This document shows positions 1 through 5,734 of a DNA stretch of 8,198 bases, one piece after another. Numbering within the stretch: position 1 is the first letter of the stretch; each line of letters starts with the position of its first letter. The notes beneath the pieces are model-generated. The model did not search any database, was not told the DNA's origin, and saw only the letters and a program-made list of their open reading frames with translations. Origin of the DNA: an uncultured Collinsella sp. (lineage in GTDB: Bacteria > Actinomycetota > Coriobacteriia > Coriobacteriales > Coriobacteriaceae); assembly GCA_902493915.1 (NCBI GenBank), contig CABUQY010000068.1, positions 1 to 8,198 on the forward strand, in the 5' to 3' direction. The position numbers and the translations under genes are program-made.

Positions 1-746
1 CCGCCATTAAGGCCATTACCGCCGATGGCACCACGGTACTAGAGGAAGCGCTCATGCTTCCGGCGCCCACGGACCGCGATGCCGCCGAGCGCGAACTCAA
101 CCAGCTCGTGCGTCAGATCAACAACCTGGGCCCTGTGAACCAGGTTGCCATGGAAGAGTACGAGCAGCTCAAACGCCGCGCCGATTACATCGAGGAGCAG
201 CTGGCCGATCTGGAGAGCGCGCGCAAGGCGCTCACCAAGATTACCGTGGCCATCGACCGTAAGATGCGCAAGGCGTTCCTGGTAACCTTCGAGAAGGTCG
301 ATGCGAACTTCCGCGAGATCTTTGCCATGCTGTTCCCGGGTGGCCAGGCTCATCTGGAGATGACCGACCCCGAGCATCCGGCTGATACGGGTATCGAGGT
401 CGTGGCGCAGCCGCGCGGCAAGCGCATCACCAAGATGATGCTCATGTCGGGTGGCGAGAAGAGCCTGACGGCGCTCGCCCTGCTCTTTGCCGTGTACCGC
501 ACGCGTACGGTGCCGTTCTATGTGCTGGACGAGGTCGAGGCGGCGCTCGACGACGCCAACTTGTCCAAGCTCATCGGTGCCCTTGATGTATTGCGTTCCG
601 ATACGCAGCTCTTGGTCATTTCGCATCAGCGCCGTACTATGGAGGACGCTGACGTTCTCTACGGCGTCTCGATGCAAGCTGACGGCGTCAGTCGCGTCGT
701 CTCGCAAAAACTCGATCGCGAAACCGGAAAGGTCGTGAATGCATAA
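1..746 (+). CDS. smc: Chromosome partition protein SMC, C-terminal end (5' truncated by window edge)
   Basis: This is the C-terminal ATPase head and the end of the second coiled-coil arm of SMC, the cytoplasmic ATPase that with ScpA and ScpB organises and segregates the chromosome. The frame is open from base 3 to the TAA at 744-746, so the start lies outside the window. Counting from the ATG at 54, residues 30-75 are charged and heptad-like, as expected at the coiled-coil/head junction. The ABC signature MSGGEKSLTA is at residues 131-140. Walker B FYVLDEVEAALDD is at 155-167, with the catalytic Glu after Asp and the D-loop. The switch histidine lies in VISHQRRTMEDAD (188-200). Walker A would be in the missing N-terminal half. 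The ATG at 54 is internal and is not a start. The stop overlaps the ftsY start by one base. Confidence 0.96.
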   Translation, partial: AIKAITADGTTVLEEALMLPAPTDRDAAERELNQLVRQINNLGPVNQVAMEEYEQLKRRADYIEEQLADLESARKALTKITVAIDRKMRKAFLVTFEKVDANFREIFAMLFPGGQAHLEMTDPEHPADTGIEVVAQPRGKRITKMMLMSGGEKSLTALALLFAVYRTRTVPFYVLDEVEAALDDANLSKLIGALDVLRSDTQLLVISHQRRTMEDADVLYGVSMQADGVSRVVSQKLDRETGKVVNA

Positions 747-1663
747 TGGGATTCTTTGACGCTCTCTCGCGCGGACTCGAGCGCAGCCGCGAGGCCCTCA
801 ACGAGGTCTTCTACTTTGGCGGCGAGGTCGACGAGGATTTTTGGGAGGACCTTGAGGACACTCTCGTCATGGGTGACATGGGCGCCGAGGTCGCTATCAA
901 GGTCTCCGATGACCTGCGCGATGCCGCGGCCAAGAAGAACCTCAAGACCGCCCCGCAGCTCCGTCGTGCCCTAGCCGAGCAGCTCGAACAGCACTTTGTG
1001 CCCATCGAGCGCGATCCGTTCGCCGATACGCCGAGCTGCGTGCTGTTTGTGGGCATCAACGGCGCCGGCAAGACCACGACGGTCGGTAAGATCGCGAGCG
1101 CCATGGCCGCCCGCGGCAAGAACGTGGTGATCGGTTCGGCCGACACCTTCCGCGCCGCCGCCATCGAGCAGCTCGATGTGTGGGGCCAGCGCGCCGGCGT
1201 CCCCGTCATCAAGCGTGACCGCGGCTCCGATCCGGCAAGTGTTTGCTACGATGTGCTCGACGAGGCCGATAAGCGCGGCAGCGACCTGGTGCTCATCGAT
1301 ACCGCCGGCCGTCTGCACACGAGCCCCGAGCTCATGCGCGAGCTTGCCAAGGTGGTCAATGTGACCCGTAAGCGCGCCGCCAATATGGCCGCCGGTCCCA
1401 TGCCGGTTTCGGTCGTGCTTGTGATCGACGCCGCGACGGGCCAAAACGGTCTGAACCAGGCGCTCGAGTTTAACGAGGCGCTGGGCCTGGACGGTATTAT
1501 CATGACTAAGCTCGACGGCACGGCTAAGGGCGGTATCGCCATGGCCGTGGCCGAGAAGCTCAAGCTCCCGATCCTGCGCGTGGGCGTGGGCGAGCAGGTC
1601 GATGACCTGCAGGAGTTCAATGCCAAAGATTTCTGCCGCGCCCTGGTGGGCGAGTCCAATTAA
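746..1663 (+). CDS. ftsY: Signal recognition particle receptor FtsY
   Basis: FtsY is the membrane-associated GTPase that docks SRP-bound ribosomes at the Sec translocon by forming a heterodimer with Ffh. At 305 residues it is the short form: it lacks the long acidic A domain of E. coli FtsY and begins with a likely amphipathic membrane-targeting helix (MGFFDALSRGLERSREAL). The NG domain follows: helical N domain to about residue 90, G1 GINGAGKT 103-110, insertion-box motif DTFRAAA 133-139, G3 DTAGR 185-189, G4 TKLD 254-257, and the FtsY closing-loop signature GVGEQVDDLQEF 280-291, which separates it from Ffh. The ATG sits in TAATG with the smc stop. The nearest purine-rich run (GGAAAGG) is unusually far upstream, so translation probably depends on re-initiation after smc. 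ffh follows 10 bases after the stop. Confidence 0.97.
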   Translation: MGFFDALSRGLERSREALNEVFYFGGEVDEDFWEDLEDTLVMGDMGAEVAIKVSDDLRDAAAKKNLKTAPQLRRALAEQLEQHFVPIERDPFADTPSCVLFVGINGAGKTTTVGKIASAMAARGKNVVIGSADTFRAAAIEQLDVWGQRAGVPVIKRDRGSDPASVCYDVLDEADKRGSDLVLIDTAGRLHTSPELMRELAKVVNVTRKRAANMAAGPMPVSVVLVIDAATGQNGLNQALEFNEALGLDGIIMTKLDGTAKGGIAMAVAEKLKLPILRVGVGEQVDDLQEFNAKDFCRALVGESN

Positions 1664-1667
1664 GGAG
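1662..1667 (+). promoter_or_regulatory. Ribosome binding site of ffh, overlapping the ftsY stop codon
   Basis: AAGGAG includes the last two bases of the ftsY TAA and lies 6 bases before the GTG at 1674. It decides the GTG as the ffh start and ties ffh translation closely to ftsY termination. Confidence 0.8.
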
Positions 1668-1673
1668 TGACTA

Positions 1674-3149
1674 GTGTTTGATTCCCTGAGCGATCGCCTC
1701 AACGACACATTTGACCGCCTGCGCGGCAAGGGCAAGCTGACCGAGGCCGATATCACCTCGGCCATGCGCGACATTCGCATGGCGCTGCTCGAGGCCGACG
1801 TCAACTTCAAGGTCGTCAAGGAGTTCGTCGCCAAGACCAAGGAGCGCTGCATGACCGCCGAGGTCATGGAGTCGCTGTCGCCAGCACAAAACGTCGTCAA
1901 GATCGTGCTCGACGAGCTCACCGAGATGCTCGGCTCCACAGAGAGCAAGCTCGTCTTTAGCAACCGCATTCCTAATGTCATCATGCTCGTGGGCCTGCAG
2001 GGCTCCGGTAAGACCACGGCGGCCGTAAAGCTGGCCTACCTGCTCAAGAAGCAGGGCCGCTCGCCGCTGCTCGCTGCGTGCGACGTCTACCGTCCCGCTG
2101 CTGCCGACCAGCTGGCCACGCTCGGCGGAGAGATTGGCGTACCGGTCTTCCGCGGCGACGGTGCGCACCCGGTCGACATCGCCAAGGGCGCCATCCAGGA
2201 GGCCGTTGACCACCTGCGCGACGTGGTCATCGTCGATACCGCCGGTCGTCTGCAGATCGATGAGCAGATGATGCAGGAGGCCGTGGACATCAAGAAGGCC
2301 GTCAAGCCCGATCAGGTGCTGATGGTCGTCGATGCCATGACCGGCCAGGATATCGTCAACGTCGTCTCGACCTTTGCCGAGCGCACCGACTTTGACGGCG
2401 TGATCATCTCCAAGCTCGACGGCGACGCCCGTGGCGGCGGCGCGCTTTCCGTACGCCAGGTGACCGGTAAGCCCATCAAGTTCGTGAGCATGGGCGAGAA
2501 GCCCGATTCGCTGGAGCCGTTCTATCCCGATCGTATGGCCAAGCGAATCTTGGGCATGGGCGATGTTGTCGGCATCATCGAGAAGGCCCAGGAGGCGGCC
2601 GACGCCGAGCAGCTCGAGGCTGCCGAGCGTATGCTGCGCGAGGGCTTTACCATGAACGACATGCTCGACCAGATGAAGGCCGTCAAGAAGATGGGCGGCA
2701 TGAAGGGCATCCTGGGCATGCTCCCCGGCGGCCAGCGTGCGCTCAACCAGATGGGTGGCAACCTGGACGAAGGTATCTTCGATAAGAACGAGGCCATCAT
2801 CATGTCGATGACCAAGGAGGAGCGCCTTCGCCCCTCCATCATCAACGGCCAGCGCCGTGCCCGCATCGCCAAGGGCGCCGGCGTGACCCCTACCGAGGTC
2901 AATAGCCTTATGAAGCAGTGGGGCGAGATGAATAAGATGATGGGCCGCATGCGCACGATGGCCAATCAGGCACAGGCCGGCGGCAAGAAGGGCAAGAAGG
3001 GTAAGAAGAGCAAAAAGATGCGCATGCCCAATATTCCCGGTCTGGATGCCATGGGGCTGGGCGGCATGGGCGGCTTGGGAACGGGCGGCCCCAAGTCCGA
3101 TATGGACCTGCTGCGCCAGATGGAAGCGCAGATGCGCAACAAGAAGTAA
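1674..3149 (+). CDS. ffh: Signal recognition particle protein Ffh (SRP54)
   Basis: Ffh binds 4.5S/SRP RNA and hydrophobic signal sequences emerging from the ribosome and delivers them to FtsY. The 491-residue product starts at GTG. The N domain (about 1-95) contains ALLEADVNFKVV. The G domain has G1 GLQGSGKT (107-114), CDVYRPAAADQL (136-147), G3 DTAGR (188-192), and G4/G5 SKLDGDARGGG (246-256) leading to GMGD (294-297). The methionine-rich M domain spans about 325-433. Its RNA-binding helix-turn-helix reads NGQRRARIAKGAG (391-403), with Gln where E. coli has the Ser of GSR. After the M domain comes a long tail: three GKK repeats plus SKK (437-448), a Gly/Met-rich linker, and a final basic helix ending RNKK. 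The protein is longer than the usual ~450 residues because of this tail. A strong hairpin follows 20 bases after the stop. Confidence 0.97.
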   Translation: MFDSLSDRLNDTFDRLRGKGKLTEADITSAMRDIRMALLEADVNFKVVKEFVAKTKERCMTAEVMESLSPAQNVVKIVLDELTEMLGSTESKLVFSNRIPNVIMLVGLQGSGKTTAAVKLAYLLKKQGRSPLLAACDVYRPAAADQLATLGGEIGVPVFRGDGAHPVDIAKGAIQEAVDHLRDVVIVDTAGRLQIDEQMMQEAVDIKKAVKPDQVLMVVDAMTGQDIVNVVSTFAERTDFDGVIISKLDGDARGGGALSVRQVTGKPIKFVSMGEKPDSLEPFYPDRMAKRILGMGDVVGIIEKAQEAADAEQLEAAERMLREGFTMNDMLDQMKAVKKMGGMKGILGMLPGGQRALNQMGGNLDEGIFDKNEAIIMSMTKEERLRPSIINGQRRARIAKGAGVTPTEVNSLMKQWGEMNKMMGRMRTMANQAQAGGKKGKKGKKSKKMRMPNIPGLDAMGLGGMGGLGTGGPKSDMDLLRQMEAQMRNKK

Positions 3150-3169
3150 CGACTAGTTGAGTCGTGTAT

Positions 3170-3217
3170 GGCGAAGGCCGCCTGGATGGTATTCCAGGCG
3201 GCCTTCGCCGTTTGTTC
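3170..3217 (+). terminator. Rho-independent terminator after ffh
   Basis: A perfect 16-bp stem pairs GGCGAAGGCCGCCTGG (3170-3185) with its exact complement at 3194-3209 around an 8-base loop, followed by a modest T-rich run (TTTGTTC, 3211-3217). It starts 20 bases after the ffh stop and ends 56 bases from the stop of the converging minus-strand gene. The T-rich side faces the plus strand, so it mainly ends the smc-ftsY-ffh transcript. The stem may also slow transcripts from the other side, but no T-tract is seen there. Confidence 0.85.
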
Positions 3218-3265
3218 GCTGGTTGTCGCACGCGTGGAAGCGCGTTCTCGACGAGGTGCTTGCCG

Positions 3266-3694
3266 CTAGTGGCAGCCGCAGCCTTCGTGCCCGTCATGGT
3301 CGTGGTGACCGTGGCAGCCGCAGGACTCGCCATGCTCGTGGATGTGCTCGTGATCATGTCCTTGGCAGTCGCAGGTGGCCTCGCCGTTCTGTGCGAGCGT
3401 GCCGGCAATGAGGGCCTCAACGCAGGCATCGCAGCTGCCCTGGGCGCCCGCATAGACCGTGATGCCGGCTTGGGCAAGCGCGTTGATAGCGCCGCCGCCG
3501 ATACCGCCGCAAATGAGCGTGTCAACGCCACCGTTGGCAAGCAGGCCCGCCAAGGCGCCGTGGCCGGTGCCACCGGTGCCTACGACCTGCTCGTTGAGCA
3601 CCTTGCCATCCTGGATGTCGTAGATCTTGAACTGCTCGCTGCGGCCAAAGTGCATAAAGATGTTGCCGTTGTCGTACGTCGTTGCCACCCTCAT
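3266..3694 (-). CDS. Possible second product: NifX-type domain alone from an internal in-frame start
   Basis: The ATG at 3692-3694 opens exactly at the first residue of the NifX-type domain (MRVATTYDNG). It is preceded, 7 bases away, by AAAGGAGGT (3702-3710), a near-ideal Shine-Dalgarno sequence. The frame is that of the full-length gene, so initiation here would give a 142-residue cluster-binding protein with the His/Cys tail and no DNA-binding domain. This is the size of free-standing NifX/NifB-like proteins. It may be a working second start or the remnant of two ancestral genes fused by loss of a stop codon. The sequence shows the signal, but its use is inferred. Confidence 0.5.
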   Translation of the reverse strand: MRVATTYDNGNIFMHFGRSEQFKIYDIQDGKVLNEQVVGTGGTGHGALAGLLANGGVDTLICGGIGGGAINALAQAGITVYAGAQGSCDACVEALIAGTLAQNGEATCDCQGHDHEHIHEHGESCGCHGHHDHDGHEGCGCH

Positions 3695-4030
3695 GGTGCC
3701 GACCTCCTTTGCTGGCCATGCGGCCGTTGTCGTGGTGATGGGAGAGTACGCGATGTTGCCGCCTTCGATGACGATCGCACGTCCATTGACCAGCGCGTTC
3801 GCCACCTTGCGATGCGCGCGACTGCTGATTGCCGCCACCGTGGCTCGTGCGACGCCCATGTTCTGGGCGACTTCCTTCTGATTGAGCCCTTCCAGGTCAC
3901 AGAGGCGCAGGACCTCGAGCTCGTCGACGGTCATGTCGATGGCATCACCGCTGGCCAGGCCATCGGGGGTAAAGCCGCGGTATTCGGGGATGATCCCGAC
4001 GCGGCGCAGTTTTTCGCGTCTTCCTGCCAT
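3266..4030 (-). CDS. DUF134 (UPF0251) DNA-binding domain fused to NifX/NifB-type Fe-Mo cluster-binding domain, His/Cys-rich tail
   Basis: Two domains and a tail are visible in this 254-residue protein, counted from the ATG at 4030. Residues 3-95 match DUF134/UPF0251: RREKLRRVGIIPEYRGFTP, then MTVDELEVLRLCDLEGLNQKEVAQNMGVARATV, a sigma-region-4-like helix-turn-helix. A Thr/Ala/Pro linker follows. Residues 113-214 match the dinitrogenase iron-molybdenum cofactor (NifX/NifB C-terminal) fold: MRVATTYDNG, HFGRSEQFKIYDI, ICGGIGGGAINAL, and a CDAC motif. The last 35 residues hold 11 His and 6 Cys with three C-x-C pairs. The start is ATG rather than the GTG two codons upstream, because AAGGAG (4036-4041) lies 5 bases before ATG and only 0-1 before GTG. 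Family knowledge supports metal-cluster binding. Acting as a metal- or redox-responsive regulator is my inference. No nif gene is nearby, so nitrogen fixation is not implied. Confidence 0.88.
   Translation of the reverse strand: MAGRREKLRRVGIIPEYRGFTPDGLASGDAIDMTVDELEVLRLCDLEGLNQKEVAQNMGVARATVAAISSRAHRKVANALVNGRAIVIEGGNIAYSPITTTTAAWPAKEVGTMRVATTYDNGNIFMHFGRSEQFKIYDIQDGKVLNEQVVGTGGTGHGALAGLLANGGVDTLICGGIGGGAINALAQAGITVYAGAQGSCDACVEALIAGTLAQNGEATCDCQGHDHEHIHEHGESCGCHGHHDHDGHEGCGCH
3702..3710 (-). promoter_or_regulatory. Internal Shine-Dalgarno sequence between the DUF134 and NifX domains
   Basis: On the minus strand the codons for Lys-Glu-Val in the interdomain linker read AAAGGAGGT when the preceding base is included. 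It is the strongest ribosome binding sequence I found in the window, with 7-base spacing to an in-frame ATG. Confidence 0.65.
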
Positions 4031-4044
4031 GCACACTCCTTATC

Positions 4045-4056
4045 TGACATATGTCA
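4045..4056. promoter_or_regulatory. Palindromic operator candidate, site A
   Basis: TGACATATGTCA is a perfect 12-bp palindrome just upstream of the DUF134-NifX ribosome site. Eleven of its 12 bases recur in site B. With the -10 candidate at 4062-4067, transcription would start within this site, so a bound protein would block initiation. The binder is unknown. The gene's own helix-turn-helix is one candidate. Confidence 0.6.
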
Positions 4057-4061
4057 ACAAT

Positions 4062-4089
4062 AGGATAACGCGTTAGTCGTTGGGCGCAA
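4062..4089 (-). promoter_or_regulatory. Candidate promoter of the DUF134-NifX gene
   Basis: On the minus strand TTGCGC (4084-4089) and TATCCT (4062-4067) are separated by 16 bases, a plausible but imperfect sigma-70-type pair. The predicted start near 4055 falls inside site A and about 25 bases before the ATG. The -35 match is only moderate. Confidence 0.4.
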
Positions 4090-4093
4090 GGCA

Positions 4094-4113
4094 TTTCTGT
4101 CATATGTCAGAAA
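4094..4113. promoter_or_regulatory. Palindromic operator candidate, site B
   Basis: TTTCTGTCATATGTCAGAAA is a 20-bp palindrome with 9 of 10 base pairs matched (only the T/T at 4100/4107 fails). Its centre is 53 bp from that of site A, close to five helical turns, so proteins on both sites would lie on the same DNA face. Relative to the DUF134-NifX promoter it sits about 40-60 bp upstream of the start. Confidence 0.6.
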
Positions 4114-4177
4114 AAGGCTAAGATGCCTCGTTGCCGCATGCGGAGCCGCGCTGCCGTGCATTGCGTGTGCCGGACTA

Positions 4178-4195
4178 AGTGTCCAATTCGACACT
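4178..4195. promoter_or_regulatory. Palindromic operator candidate over the thyA -35 region
   Basis: AGTGTCCAATTCGACACT is an 18-bp palindrome with 8 of 9 pairs matched; only the C/C pair flanking the central AATT fails. It covers the -35 element of the likely thyA promoter, where a bound repressor would compete with RNA polymerase. It is unrelated in sequence to sites A and B. I do not recognise the regulator. Confidence 0.5.
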
Positions 4196-4214
4196 CGCGC
4201 GCCTGGGCTACAAT
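4187..4214 (+). promoter_or_regulatory. Candidate promoter of thyA-folA
   Basis: TACAAT (4209-4214) is a good -10 element. The -35 is TTCGAC or TCGACA (4187-4193), 15-16 bases upstream. The predicted start near 4221 gives a leader of about 28 bases ahead of the thyA ATG. Confidence 0.55.
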
Positions 4215-4248
4215 AAATCTCGCTTATAGGCGACTGACAGGAGGGTCA

Positions 4249-5097
4249 ATGAGCAAAGCTGATCAGCAGTTTGTAACCATGTGCCGCGATATCTTGGACC
4301 ATGGCACCACCACCGAGGGCCAAAAGGTCCGTCCGGTGTGGGAGGACGGCACCCCTGCCTATACCATTAAAAACTTTGGTGTCACGGCGCGCTATGATCT
4401 GCGCGAGGAGTTCCCCGCGCTCACCCTGCGTCGTACGGCGCTTAAGTCTGCCATGGACGAGATTCTGTGGATCTATCAAAAGAAGTCCAATAACGTGCAT
4501 GATCTCAACAGCCATATCTGGGATGAGTGGGCCGATGAGACCGGTTCCATCGGTAAAGCCTACGGCTATCAGATTGGTCAGAAGAGCCATTACGTCGAGG
4601 GCGACTTCGACCAGATGGACCGTGTGCTGTACGACCTTAAGCACACGCCGTATAGTCGCCGCATTATGACCAATACGTACGTGTTTAGCGATCTGTCCGA
4701 GATGCACCTTTATCCGTGCGCCTATAGCGTGACCTATAACGTGACGCAGCGCCCGCAGGATGATAAGCCGACGCTTAACATGATCCTCAACCAGCGTAGC
4801 CAGGACATTTTGGCCGCGAACAACTGGAACGTGTGCCAGTACGCCATTTTGCTGATGATGGTCGCGCAGTCGGTCGATATGATTCCCGGTGAGCTGCTGC
4901 ACGTGATCGCCGACGCCCATATCTATGATCGTCATGTCGATATCGTCCGCGAGCTTATCGAGCGTCCGCAGTTTGCGGCACCCAAGGTAACGCTCAACCC
5001 CGATGTGCATGACTTCTATGCGTTTACGACCGATGACCTGATCGTCGAGGGCTATGAGCACGGCCCTCAGGTCAAGAACATCCCCATTGCGGTGTAG
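4249..5097 (+). CDS. thyA: Thymidylate synthase ThyA
   Basis: ThyA methylates dUMP to dTMP with 5,10-methylene-tetrahydrofolate, releasing dihydrofolate. The 282-residue product starts at the ATG at 4249, 4 bases after GGAGG in AGGAGGG (4239-4245). The same frame is open back to 4123, but that extension (Arg/Cys-rich, no ribosome site, crossing the promoter) does not look coding. The catalytic Cys157 lies in LYPCAYS. The phosphate/dUMP-binding RRIM is at 137-140, QRSQD at 182-186, the pyrimidine-binding Asn is N194 in NNWNVCQY, and HIYDRH is at 224-229. PCAY for the classical PCH, and NNWN for GxPFN, place it with the streptococcal/Bacillus-type ThyA group rather than the E. coli type. folA follows directly. 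Confidence 0.96.
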   Translation: MSKADQQFVTMCRDILDHGTTTEGQKVRPVWEDGTPAYTIKNFGVTARYDLREEFPALTLRRTALKSAMDEILWIYQKKSNNVHDLNSHIWDEWADETGSIGKAYGYQIGQKSHYVEGDFDQMDRVLYDLKHTPYSRRIMTNTYVFSDLSEMHLYPCAYSVTYNVTQRPQDDKPTLNMILNQRSQDILAANNWNVCQYAILLMMVAQSVDMIPGELLHVIADAHIYDRHVDIVRELIERPQFAAPKVTLNPDVHDFYAFTTDDLIVEGYEHGPQVKNIPIAV

Positions 5098-5106
5098 GTG
5101 ACGCGC

Positions 5107-5625
5107 ATGACGTGTAAGCTTTCTGCCATCGTCGCCGTGTGTGACGACTGGGGTATTGGCTGCGAGGGCGATATGGTGGTGTCCAATCGCGCCGATATGC
5201 GCCATTTTGTGGCCTGCACCAAGGGCTGCCCGGTTATCATGGGACGCAAGACGCTGCTGAGTTTTCCCGGCGGGCGTCCGCTCAAGAACCGCCGCAATAT
5301 CGTGCTTACGCGCGATATAGGCTTTACCCGCGAGGGCGTCGACGTGGTGCATAGCGTTGACGAAGCGCTCGCTGCGGTTGCCGATGAGCCCGTTGCCTGG
5401 GTGATCGGTGGCGGCGATGTCTATCGGCAGTTTTTGCCGTACTGCGTGGAGGCCGAGGTCACTCATAACCACTGCGTCCATCCCGTGGACACGTACTTTC
5501 CCGACTTGGACGCCGATCCCGCGTGGGAGATTGCGCAGCGTAGCGAGGTCGCGACGATTGCCGCCGGTGAGGGTGACGAGGGCGTCGATTATGAGTTCGT
5601 GACGTATCATCGCGTTGAGGCGTAA
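5107..5625 (+). CDS. folA: Dihydrofolate reductase
   Basis: DHFR reduces dihydrofolate to tetrahydrofolate with NADPH, recycling the product of the ThyA reaction encoded just upstream. The 172-residue product begins at the ATG at 5107, with AGGTGA 5 bases upstream overlapping the thyA stop. A GTG at 5098 would add three residues but has no ribosome site. Visible motifs are IVAVCDDWGIG (8-18), the catalytic acid D30 (E. coli D27) followed by F34, PVIMGRKT (42-49), R62 for the folate carboxylate, the cofactor motif VIGGGDVY (99-106), T119 (E. coli T113) and DTYFP (128-132). A gapless alignment of the Met20 loop puts Val25 at the position of the conserved Trp22 and Arg28 at Pro25, which is unusual. 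The rest of the active site looks intact, so I expect a working enzyme. Confidence 0.95.
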   Translation: MTCKLSAIVAVCDDWGIGCEGDMVVSNRADMRHFVACTKGCPVIMGRKTLLSFPGGRPLKNRRNIVLTRDIGFTREGVDVVHSVDEALAAVADEPVAWVIGGGDVYRQFLPYCVEAEVTHNHCVHPVDTYFPDLDADPAWEIAQRSEVATIAAGEGDEGVDYEFVTYHRVEA

Positions 5626-5667
5626 ATCGTCTGGCGTGAACGGTATCATCGGGTTGATTGAATGCAT

Positions 5668-5695
5668 GGGGCGGCGCTTAGCGTCGCCTCGTTTG
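5668..5695 (+). terminator. Terminator-like hairpin after folA
   Basis: GGGGCGGCGC (5668-5677) pairs with GCGTCGCCTC (5681-5690) over 10 bp, including two G-U wobbles, with a tight TTA loop. It is followed by a weak T-rich stretch (GTTTGG). It lies about 40 bases after the folA stop and probably ends the thyA-folA transcript, though the poor T-tract suggests incomplete termination. Confidence 0.6.
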
Positions 5696-5734
5696 GTATA
5701 GATGTGCTGTAAAGAAGGGTGCGGGCTGGCTGCT

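Noticed and set aside
971..2017. Minus-strand ORF of 348 codons spanning ftsY and ffh
   Set aside because: It crosses two well-defined GTPase genes and has no recognisable domain. It is an antisense shadow.
3150..3164. Small hairpin CGACT-AGTTG-AGTCG between the ffh stop and the main terminator
   Set aside because: A 5-bp stem is within chance for this composition and adds nothing beyond the 16-bp terminator.
3266..4030. Nitrogen fixation locus suggested by the NifX-type domain
   Set aside because: No nifHDK, nifB radical-SAM or nifEN genes are present. This domain is widespread in non-fixing anaerobes.
3164..4063. Plus-strand ORF of 299 codons opposite the DUF134-NifX gene
   Set aside because: It would begin in the terminator hairpin and has no family resemblance, whereas the minus frame matches two known domains and has ribosome sites.
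4123..4248. Possible N-terminal extension of ThyA or an upstream small ORF
   Set aside because: There is no ribosome site at 4123. The extension runs through the palindrome and the -10 element and is unlike ThyA N-termini, and the ATG at 4249 has AGGAGGG.
4246..5667. Minus-strand ORF of 473 codons opposite thyA-folA
   Set aside because: It mirrors two genes with full family motifs. It has no recognisable domain, and its His/Arg/Ile-rich composition is typical of antisense frames in high-GC coding DNA.
5691..5709. Extended -10-like TGGTATAGAT ahead of the methyltransferase
   Set aside because: The matching -35 position falls inside the folA terminator stem and has no consensus, so the evidence is too thin to call a promoter.
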